Shown one piece after another: positions 1-4,787 of a stretch of 5,232 bases of DNA. A program made the translations under genes and the position numbers. A model generated the notes under the pieces. The model saw only the letters and a program-made list of their open reading frames with translations. It ran no database searches and was not told where the DNA came from. Source of the stretch: Actinomycetota bacterium (GTDB taxonomy: Bacteria > Actinomycetota > Thermoleophilia > Gaiellales > Gaiellaceae); NCBI GenBank assembly GCA_005885565.1, contig VAXK01000234.1, positions 1-5,232 on the forward strand, given 5' to 3'. The number at the start of each line of letters is the position of its first letter. Position 1 is the stretch's first letter.

Positions 1-67
1 CTACTGGGGCGCACGGAACGACGGGGCGACGCCGCAGCGCTGGAACTACTGCTGGCATACGCCGTAA
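1..67 (+). CDS. C-terminal end of an unidentified protein (partial, cut by window start)
   Basis: Reading from base 2, 21 codons run without interruption to a TAA stop at 65-67. The tail is rich in aromatic residues and ends RWNYCWHTP. Such a Trp/Tyr/Cys/Asn-rich tail looks like a folded, possibly secreted protein, and does not look like a random GC-rich shadow frame, which would be Arg/Ala/Gly/Pro-rich. The stop lies 16 nt before a strong hairpin, as expected for a true gene end. The other two plus frames stay open past the hairpin and are less convincing. Too little remains to name a family. Confidence 0.5.
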   Translation, partial: YWGARNDGATPQRWNYCWHTP

Positions 68-82
68 GGTCGAACGAGATCT

Positions 83-116
83 CCCCGGGTGGGCATCCTG
101 CGGCGCCCACCCGGGG
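83..116. terminator. Strong hairpin between converging genes, likely bidirectional terminator
   Basis: CCCCGGGTGGGC at 83-94 pairs perfectly with GCCCACCCGGGG at 105-116. This gives a 12-bp, nearly all-GC stem around a 10-nt loop (95-104). It lies 16 nt after the stop of the left-hand gene and 12 nt beyond the stop of the minus-strand antiporter gene, so it can serve both. Neither side has a T-run. That is unlike an E. coli intrinsic terminator but common for hairpin terminators in high-GC actinobacteria. Confidence 0.75.
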
Positions 117-127
117 GACGTGCGGCC

Positions 128-1591
128 TCAATCCGCTGCGCCCTGGAAGAGCCGGTGGAGCGCCGCCGCGTCGGCGTCGTCGGAGAGCACGACCACCTCG
201 TCGCCGGGCTCGAAGACGTGTGAGCCGCGCGCCTGCTGCGGCTTGTCGTCGCGGACGACGAGCGTCACCCACGTGTGGTCGCCGAGCGGGAGGTCGCGGA
301 TCGCCTCGCCCGCCGCGCGCGCGCCGCTCGCGACGACGTAGCGCTGCACGCCCTGTGGCTCGCGCCGGAGGCGGATCGACAGGTCCCACGGCTCCGGCTG
401 CACGAGGCGCATCGGGATTCGAAGTCGCGCGGCGGCCAACGGGATCGTCGTCCCCTGGACGACGACCGAGAAGGCGACGACGACGAAGACGATGCCGTAG
501 ATCCGGTCGGCGTCGCGCACCGACGCGAGGAGCGCGAGCGCGGCGAGCAGGATCGGCACCGCGCCCTTCAGGCCGCCCCACGCGACGAAGAGCCGCTCGG
601 CGCCCCGGAGCCTCGCCGGCACGAGCAGCCCGAGCGCCACGACCGGCCGCGCCACGAAGACGAGCAGGACGGCGAGGAGCAGCCCGTCGCTCCACACGTC
701 CCCGAGGCCGGTGAGGTGGATGGTCAGCCCGAGCGCGGTGAAGACGACGATCTCGGCGATGCTCGCGAGCGAGGTGTGGAAGCGCTCGATCTCGGCCTTG
801 TACGGCGCGCGCGCGTCCCCGATCAGCAGGCCCGCCACGAACACGGCCAGGAAGCCCGACCCGTGCGCGACGGCTGCAGCGCCGTAGATCACGCCCGCGG
901 CGGCGAGCGTCCGGAGCGGATAGAGGCCCTCGTTCGGGAGCGACACGTTCCGCATCAGCCGCAGGAGGATCCAGGCGCCGGCGACGCCGACGGCGAGGCC
1001 GATCGACATCTCGAGCGCGAACTCGCGCACCACCGTCCACGGCGATCCGTGGCTCGATGTCGCGTAGGCGAGCATCCCGATCATGAGCGCGATCCCGACC
1101 GGGTCGTTCGCCCCCGACTCGCCCTCCAGGATCGTCCCTGTCCGGCCGCCGATCTCGCGGTTGCCGAGCACCGAGAACATGACTGCCGGGTCGGTGGGGG
1201 CGAGGGCGGCGCCGAGGACGCCGGCGATCGTCCAGTCGAAGCCGAAGAAGGCGTGGGCGAAGGCCGCCATCACGGCCGCGGTCGCGAACGTGCCCACCAC
1301 CCCGAGCGACGTGATCGGGAACGCGGCCCCACGGAAGCGCCGCCAGCCGACCTGCATGCCCCCGTCGAAGAGGATCACGATCAGCGCGACGACGCCGATC
1401 CGCTCGACGTTGTGGATCGAGATCACCGTCTCGAGGCCGGGGAAGACGTCGGACGCGACGGCCGCGACGATCAGGAAGAGCGCAGGCGCCGGGACGGGGA
1501 ACCGCTCGGTCAGCTTGTACGTCCCGAGCGCCCCGAAGAACCCGGCCGCGACGACGAGGACGACGGTCCCGAACTCGTGGAGCTCGCTCAC
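128..1591 (-). CDS. CPA1-type cation/proton antiporter with C-terminal TrkA_C-like domain (NhaP2/CvrA-like)
   Basis: A 487-residue inner-membrane antiporter predicted to exchange K+ or Na+ for H+. Residues 8-395 are almost wholly hydrophobic and fit about 12-13 membrane segments. Family motifs are in order: LFDGG at 74-78, LAPTDPAVM at 130-138, GESGANDPVG at 157-166 with the Asn-Asp pair (N162, D163) typical of electroneutral CPA1 exchangers, and GGLKGAVPI at 339-347. Residues 412-485 form a soluble tail with the strand pattern of a TrkA_C (RCK_C) domain, including a GDEVVVLSD segment at 463-471; in this family the domain is linked to ligand gating. Proteobacterial NhaP2/CvrA proteins are longer and carry a further C-terminal domain, absent here. 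The start is GTG at 1591 with no Shine-Dalgarno sequence; a -10-like TACAGT lies 7 nt upstream, suggesting a leaderless mRNA. The ion (K+ favoured) is inferred from the architecture. Confidence 0.93.
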   Translation of the reverse strand: MSELHEFGTVVLVVAAGFFGALGTYKLTERFPVPAPALFLIVAAVASDVFPGLETVISIHNVERIGVVALIVILFDGGMQVGWRRFRGAAFPITSLGVVGTFATAAVMAAFAHAFFGFDWTIAGVLGAALAPTDPAVMFSVLGNREIGGRTGTILEGESGANDPVGIALMIGMLAYATSSHGSPWTVVREFALEMSIGLAVGVAGAWILLRLMRNVSLPNEGLYPLRTLAAAGVIYGAAAVAHGSGFLAVFVAGLLIGDARAPYKAEIERFHTSLASIAEIVVFTALGLTIHLTGLGDVWSDGLLLAVLLVFVARPVVALGLLVPARLRGAERLFVAWGGLKGAVPILLAALALLASVRDADRIYGIVFVVVAFSVVVQGTTIPLAAARLRIPMRLVQPEPWDLSIRLRREPQGVQRYVVASGARAAGEAIRDLPLGDHTWVTLVVRDDKPQQARGSHVFEPGDEVVVLSDDADAAALHRLFQGAAD

Positions 1592-1598
1592 CCGGGCG

Positions 1599-1604
1599 AC
1601 TGTA
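1599..1604 (-). promoter_or_regulatory. Candidate -10 element of the antiporter gene
   Basis: On the minus strand TACAGT fits the TAnnnT pattern of actinobacterial -10 elements. Seven bases separate it from the GTG start at 1591, so transcription would begin at or next to the start codon. No convincing -35 hexamer is seen 16-18 nt further upstream, and no ribosome binding site lies between. This is a prediction from spacing and pattern only. Confidence 0.4.
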
Positions 1605-1661
1605 GACGGGCTGGGGACGCCGCTTTACTCTTTTCTTACGTTCCGTTCAACGCGCCCACAA

Positions 1662-1685
1662 CGAGTAGTCGGATACTTCTACTCG
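1662..1685. repeat. 7-bp inverted repeat overlapping the putative promoter of the secreted-protein gene
   Basis: CGAGTAG at 1662-1668 and CTACTCG at 1679-1685 are perfect inverted copies around a 10-nt spacer; the arm centres are 17 bp apart. The repeat ends 2 nt before the ATG at 1688 and spans the -10-like GATACT. It could be an operator for a dimeric regulator or, if transcribed, a short hairpin just ahead of the start codon. OmpR/PhoB-type regulators usually bind direct repeats, so the downstream response regulator is not an obvious fit. Confidence 0.45.
1672..1677 (+). promoter_or_regulatory. Candidate -10 element of the secreted-protein gene
   Basis: GATACT matches TATAAT at four of six positions (ATA and the final T). 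It ends 10 nt before the ATG at 1688, which would give a 5' leader of only a few bases. The nearest -35-like hexamer, TTCAAC at 1646-1651, matches weakly and sits 20 nt away, longer than the usual 16-18. Low confidence. Confidence 0.3.
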
Positions 1686-1687
1686 GT

Positions 1688-2158
1688 ATGAGGACCCTGC
1701 TCGTCGTCTTGGCGTCCGCTGCGCTCGCCGTCCCGGCTCTCGCCTGGGCGACCTCGCGCGCCGCCGACGACGGCACCCTCTCGGTGAAGAACGCGGACGG
1801 CGTCGTCTTCGTCTCGGCGCGCGGCACGATCATCGGCGCCTGCGACAAGTGCCGAGTCTCGATCGTCGACCCGTCGCCCGACGACGGCGCACCGCCGGTG
1901 GTCACGGGCTACGACGGCCACAAGGACCTGAGCGACACGCACGACCTCTACTTGGGCACGAACATCCGCTTCCGGCTCGTCGGCGGGATCTTCAGGATCA
2001 AGGTGTCCGGCAACGGGATCGACCTCGGCGTCGTCGCCAAGGGATGGGGCCGGATCCAGGCCTACGACTCGAACACGGGGACGTTCTCCGTCAACGGCGC
2101 CGCTCCCCGACTCCTGCCGGCCGAGCGGGAGGTCGTTGTCCTGACCTCGACCTCCTAG
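1688..2158 (+). CDS. Small secreted protein of unknown function with a CxxC motif
   Basis: A 156-residue protein with a clear N-terminal signal peptide: MRTLL, then a hydrophobic core to about residue 19, then small residues suited to signal peptidase I cleavage near ALA (17-19) or AWA (19-21). The mature part alternates short hydrophobic runs with Gly/Asp turns (LSVKNADGVVFVSARG, FRLVGGIFRIKVSG), which suggests an all-beta fold. Its only cysteines are C52 and C55 in CDKC, so they may form a disulfide or bind metal. I do not recognise a named domain; my recollection, unverified, is that similar short beta-rich secreted proteins occur in Thermoleophilia. The frame is open far upstream, but only the ATG at 1688 gives a signal peptide and lies outside the antisense antiporter gene. 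There is no Shine-Dalgarno sequence. The response-regulator gene follows after 35 nt on the same strand, so co-transcription is plausible, though a hairpin lies between. Confidence 0.82.
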   Translation: MRTLLVVLASAALAVPALAWATSRAADDGTLSVKNADGVVFVSARGTIIGACDKCRVSIVDPSPDDGAPPVVTGYDGHKDLSDTHDLYLGTNIRFRLVGGIFRIKVSGNGIDLGVVAKGWGRIQAYDSNTGTFSVNGAAPRLLPAEREVVVLTSTS

Positions 2159-2187
2159 GAGCCAGGCTCCGGGCCGCCTGGCATCCT
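2157..2187 (+). promoter_or_regulatory. Intergenic hairpin between the secreted-protein and response-regulator genes
   Basis: GCCAGG at 2161-2166 pairs with CCTGGC at 2177-2182 around a 10-nt loop. AGGA at 2157-2160 pairs with TCCT at 2184-2187, leaving A2183 bulged. The total is 10 bp. The stem begins inside the TAG stop codon of the upstream gene and ends one base before GAGGG (2188-2192), the only purine-rich stretch ahead of the ATG at 2194. There is no T-run, so it may be a weak terminator or attenuator, an mRNA-stabilising end, or a fold that affects ribosome access to the next gene. Confidence 0.5.
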
Positions 2188-2193
2188 GAGGGC

Positions 2194-2898
2194 ATGGCGG
2201 CGGCCGCTCAGAACGTCCTTGTGGTCGAGGACGAGGCCTCGATCGCGTCGTTCGTCTCGCTCTACCTGAAGAACGCCGGCTACACGGTGCGGACGGCCTC
2301 GACGGGGTCCGAGGCGCTCGCGCAGCTCGCCGCCGAGCAGCCCGGGCTGATCGTGCTCGACCTGATGCTCCCGGACATCGACGGCATCGAGGTCTGCCGC
2401 CGGATCCGGACGCGCTCGGACGTCCCGATCCTCATGCTCACCGCCCGCGACGAGGACGTCGACAAGATCATCGGCCTGGAGGTCGGCGCCGACGACTACC
2501 TCACGAAGCCGTTCAACCCGCGCGAGCTCGTCGCGCGCGTGAAGTCGATCCTCCGCCGTTCGGTGCCGGCGCGCGAGGCGCGCGAGAGCGCGCAGATCCG
2601 GCACGGCGACCTGCTCGTCGACGCCGGCCGCCGCGAGGTGCGCGTGGGCGAGGAGGAGATCCAGCTGGCGCCGAAGGAGTTCGACCTGCTCTGGGAGCTC
2701 CTCGACCACCGTGGCCTCGTCCTGACGCGCGACCAGCTCCTCGAGCGCGTGTGGGGCTACACCTTCGCCGGCGACACGCGCACCGTCGACGTGCACGTCC
2801 GCCAGCTCCGCCGGAAGCTCGGCGAGGCGTCGCCGATCGTGACCGTCTGGGGCGTCGGCTACAAGGTCTCGCCGGCCCGGGACGGCTCCCAGGAGTGA
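2194..2898 (+). CDS. Two-component response regulator, OmpR/PhoB family
   Basis: A 234-residue cytoplasmic transcription factor of normal family length. The receiver domain spans about 7-122: acidic pocket E12-D13, phosphoacceptor D56 in VLDLMLPDIDG, T83 in MLTA, and K105 in the TKPF loop. After a short linker, a winged-helix DNA-binding domain runs from about 135 to 227, with LAPKEFDLLWELL at 158-170, the RDQLLERVWG segment at 179-188, the recognition helix RTVDVHVRQLRRKLG at 196-210, and a C-terminal wing ending VWGVGYKV. All phosphorylation residues are present, so it should be active. The ATG at 2194 is chosen because it gives a complete receiver domain. GAGGG lies only 1 nt upstream, too close for an ideal ribosome binding site. 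The gene overlaps the kinase gene downstream. The subfamily (MprA-, PhoP- or RegX3-like) cannot be settled by eye, and the target genes are unknown. Confidence 0.95.
   Translation: MAAAAQNVLVVEDEASIASFVSLYLKNAGYTVRTASTGSEALAQLAAEQPGLIVLDLMLPDIDGIEVCRRIRTRSDVPILMLTARDEDVDKIIGLEVGADDYLTKPFNPRELVARVKSILRRSVPAREARESAQIRHGDLLVDAGRREVRVGEEEIQLAPKEFDLLWELLDHRGLVLTRDQLLERVWGYTFAGDTRTVDVHVRQLRRKLGEASPIVTVWGVGYKVSPARDGSQE
2891..2895 (+). promoter_or_regulatory. Ribosome binding site candidate deciding the kinase start
   Basis: AGGAG lies at the very end of the response-regulator gene. It abuts the GTG at 2895 (sharing its G), which is too close for normal initiation there, and lies 11 nt before a second in-frame GTG at 2907. 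The first start gives the typical 4-nt GTGA overlap seen in coupled genes. The second gives slightly long but workable spacing. The two proteins differ by only four residues. Confidence 0.45.
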
Positions 2899-4292
2899 CG
2901 GTCGCCGTGCTGCGCTCGCTGCGCTTCCGGCTCCCCGCGTTCTTCCTCGCCAGCATCGTCCTCTCCGGCCTCGTCGCGGCGGCGATCGCGTTCCGGCTGC
3001 TCGACAGCTACACGCTCTCGCGTGCGCGGGCCGATCTGAACCGCGAGTCCACCGGACTCACCGAGCTCTACGCCTACTGGACTGCGAACTCCAACCAGCC
3101 GCTGCCGGGGGCCCAGCTCGCGCGCGCCTCGGGTGACCACCTCTACTTCATCCGGGCCAATCCGGGCTTTGCGCTCTTCCCAGGGAAGGCGCCGAAGTTC
3201 GAGGTGCTCTCGCGACGCACGGTTCCGGTCGACGAGATGCGCAAGGGGAAGACCGTCACCTTCGAGTTCGTCCCGCCGGGCCAGCACCGCCGCTACATCG
3301 CCGTCGCCAAGCCGCTCTTCCTCGGCCCCGAGAAGAACTTCTTCGGCGCGATCGTCGCGGCGCGGCCGAAGAACCAGCTCGGGACCCGCGTGGTTCCGCT
3401 CGTGGGCCGGCTGGGGCTGGCGCTCCTCGGCGGGCTCCTCGTCGCGGGGCTCCTCGCCGTCTACCTCACGAGCCGGATCACGCGGCCGGTCCGGCAGCTC
3501 TCGCGGGTCGCGGACGACATCGCCGAAGGCCGGCGTGACGTCGAGATCCCGCGCGTGCCCGGGGGCGGCGAGATCGGGCACCTCGCCGACCGGCTGGGGC
3601 AGATGACCTCCCGGCTCGCCGAGGCCGAGCAGCGGGAGCGGAACTTCCTCATGACCGTCTCGCACGAGCTCCGCACGCCGCTGACCGCCATCCGCGGTCA
3701 CGTCGAGGCCCTGCGCGAGGGCCTCGTGCGTGACGAGGGCACGTCGCTCGACGTGATCGCGGCCGAGGCGTCGCGCCTCGAGCGGCTCGTCGGCGACGTC
3801 CTCGACCTCGCGAAGCTCGACGCGCACCGCTTCGCCCTCACTCGCGAGGAGGTGGACATGGAGCGCGTCTGCGAGCGCGCGTACAGCGCCTTCGGCGAGG
3901 AGGCACGGCGGCGGGGAATCGACTATCGGCAGGAGGTGGCGGCCCGGCCGGTGATCGTCACGGACGGCGACCGCGTGCTCCAGATCATCACGAACCTGCT
4001 CTCGAACGCCTTCCGGTGGACCCCGGACGGCGGGCGGATCGAGCTCGCCCTCGACGCGTCGAACGGGAACGTCGCCGTCGCCGTCGACGACACGGGGCCG
4101 GGGGTCGCCCCCCAGGACCGGGAGCGGATCTTCCGCGCGTTCTGGTCGCGCGGGGGCGGTGGCGGCACGGGCCTCGGGCTCGCGATCGCGCGCGAGCTGG
4201 CGGAGGCACTCGGCGGCCGGCTCGAGCTGGTCAGCGAGATCGGCCGCGGCAGCCGCTTCGAGCTCATGCTGCCTGCGGATGAGCCCAGTTAG
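2895..4292 (+). CDS. Membrane sensor histidine kinase, HAMP-HisKA-HATPase_c
   Basis: A 465-residue kinase (461 if it starts at 2907), almost certainly the partner of the preceding response regulator. Membrane segment 1 covers about 13-35 and segment 2 about 170-191. Between them an external sensor region of about 135 residues has no cysteine and no family I recognise; its last part, FFGAIVAARPKNQLG, resembles the final strand of PAS/Cache-like sensors, but this is only an impression. A HAMP linker follows (about 192-245, with ITRPVRQLSRVADDIAEG). The HisKA motif is MTVSHELRTPLTAIRGH with phosphoacceptor H257. In the ATPase domain the N box is NLLSNAFRWTP (N367, N371), the G1 box DDTGPGV (D399), the F box IFRAFWSRG and the G2 box GGGGGTGLGLAI. 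All catalytic residues are present. The start shares GTGA with the regulator's TGA stop, implying translational coupling. The stop lies 3 nt from that of the converging gene. Confidence 0.94.
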   Translation: MTVAVLRSLRFRLPAFFLASIVLSGLVAAAIAFRLLDSYTLSRARADLNRESTGLTELYAYWTANSNQPLPGAQLARASGDHLYFIRANPGFALFPGKAPKFEVLSRRTVPVDEMRKGKTVTFEFVPPGQHRRYIAVAKPLFLGPEKNFFGAIVAARPKNQLGTRVVPLVGRLGLALLGGLLVAGLLAVYLTSRITRPVRQLSRVADDIAEGRRDVEIPRVPGGGEIGHLADRLGQMTSRLAEAEQRERNFLMTVSHELRTPLTAIRGHVEALREGLVRDEGTSLDVIAAEASRLERLVGDVLDLAKLDAHRFALTREEVDMERVCERAYSAFGEEARRRGIDYRQEVAARPVIVTDGDRVLQIITNLLSNAFRWTPDGGRIELALDASNGNVAVAVDDTGPGVAPQDRERIFRAFWSRGGGGGTGLGLAIARELAEALGGRLELVSEIGRGSRFELMLPADEPS

Positions 4293-4294
4293 GA

Positions 4295-4314
4295 CTCAGC
4301 CGGTATCGGCTGAG
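4295..4314. terminator. Hairpin terminator candidate inside the converging gene's last codons
   Basis: CTCAGCCG at 4295-4302 pairs perfectly with CGGCTGAG at 4307-4314 around the tetraloop GTAT. It begins 2 nt after the stop of the kinase gene, a typical terminator position for the plus strand. The same bases encode the last residues and the TGA stop (4296-4298) of the minus-strand gene. No T-run follows on either strand. The position between two converging genes supports a bidirectional terminator or transcript-end role. Confidence 0.6.
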
Positions 4315-4760
4315 CCCCCGGAGCGGCGCTCTTCCATGCGGTAGACGACCGCGCCGCCGCCGGCTTCTAGGCTCTTCTCGATCCGGCCCAGGCGCTCGTC
4401 GACGCCGCGCCAGCCGGAGCCGATCAGGTCGACGAGGAGCGCGAGGTCGTCGATGCGCCCGTGCCGCTCGGCGAGCAGGTCGCCCTCGAGCCGCTCGAGC
4501 CGCCGGATCGCCTGCGCCATCAGGCCGCGAACCTCGGCGAGATGCCGGCCGACCGGGAGGACCTGCTCGCGGAGGCCCTGCTGGACGGCGTCCTCGACCC
4601 GGTCCGGGAGCGAGGACTCGATCCTCGCGGTCGTCTCGGCGAGCGCCTCGATCCCCGCGCGCGCCCGCTCGAGCGCGGCCTCGACGGCGGCTGGGTCGGT
4701 GCGCCCCTCGGCGGCGCGGGCGAGCCGCTTCCGTGCCCGCTCGATCGCGCCTTCGTCCAT
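4296..4760 (-). CDS. Uncharacterised highly helical, coiled-coil-like protein
   Basis: A 154-residue protein with no signal peptide or membrane segment, so probably cytoplasmic. It is rich in Glu, Arg, Ala and Leu with very few aromatic residues. Hydrophobic residues recur at 3-4 residue spacing: V26-L30-A33-I37-L40 and I47-L51 in the first helix, V77-L80-I85-L88-L91-L95 in the second, and V120-L124-I127-L131 in the third. A break (DLIGSGWRG, 111-119) precedes the last helix, and a charged tail (RMEERRSGG) ends the protein. I recognise no family. The ATG at 4760 is chosen because the frame, though open to 5153, overlaps the strongly supported queA beyond that point and reads there as Pro/Arg-rich shadow sequence. 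Codons end mostly in G or C, as in the neighbouring genes. There is no Shine-Dalgarno sequence; a TACCCT hexamer lies 8 nt upstream. It could be a structural or scaffold protein, but no function is assigned. Confidence 0.75.
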   Translation of the reverse strand: MDEGAIERARKRLARAAEGRTDPAAVEAALERARAGIEALAETTARIESSLPDRVEDAVQQGLREQVLPVGRHLAEVRGLMAQAIRRLERLEGDLLAERHGRIDDLALLVDLIGSGWRGVDERLGRIEKSLEAGGGAVVYRMEERRSGGSADTG

Positions 4761-4787
4761 GCCGTGCAAGGGTAGCTTTGGAGTCGG
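4761..4787. promoter_or_regulatory. 27-nt divergent start region with back-to-back -10-like hexamers
   Basis: Only 27 nt separate the ATG of the helical-protein gene (4760, minus) from that of queA (4788, plus). On the minus strand TACCCT occupies 4774-4769; on the plus strand TAGCTT occupies 4773-4778; both fit TAnnnT and they overlap by two bases. If both are used, their -35 regions lie inside the opposite gene and the promoters would exclude one another. For queA, GGAG at 4780-4783 lies 4 nt before the ATG and may serve as a ribosome binding site. The minus gene has none. Confidence 0.4.

Larger units (their letters stand above)
1592..1687. promoter_or_regulatory. Divergent intergenic control region with a local AT-rich tract
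   Basis: These 96 nt separate the divergent starts of the antiporter (minus) and the secreted protein (plus). Bases 1621-1650 are about 60% A+T, in sharp contrast to the surrounding sequence, as expected for a promoter region. The right part holds an inverted repeat and a -10-like hexamer, listed separately. Both promoters must lie here unless they extend into coding sequence, so a regulator bound here could affect both genes. Confidence 0.6.

Noticed and set aside
1616..1644. GGAAC and CGTC on the minus strand, resembling an extracytoplasmic-function sigma promoter for the antiporter
   Set aside because: The spacer is 20 nt, longer than the usual 16-17, and both motifs are short enough to occur by chance.
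1639..1652. Two GTTC copies near CGTTCAACG, resembling part of a PhoP-type direct-repeat box
   Set aside because: The copies are 5 nt apart, not about 11, and no longer repeat unit is visible.
275..1687. A long plus-strand open frame that runs in-frame into the secreted-protein gene
   Set aside because: It lies antisense to the well-supported antiporter, its translation is Arg/Asp/Glu/Pro-rich shadow sequence, and using it would bury the clear signal peptide that starts at 1688.
1849..2193. N-terminal extension of the response regulator in the same frame
   Set aside because: It overlaps the secreted-protein gene in another frame, reads as Arg-rich low-complexity sequence, and the receiver domain is complete from 2194.
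2155..2796. Minus-strand open frame (213 codons) across the response-regulator gene
   Set aside because: It is a shadow of a complete OmpR-type regulator, with no recognisable domain of its own.
2859..3827. Long minus-strand open frame (322 codons) across the kinase gene
   Set aside because: It is antisense to a kinase with all motifs intact. The Glu/Arg/Asp/Pro-rich translation is what a GC-rich gene's reverse strand gives.
4151..4185. G-rich run in the kinase gene
   Set aside because: It simply encodes the glycine-rich G2 box of the ATPase domain.
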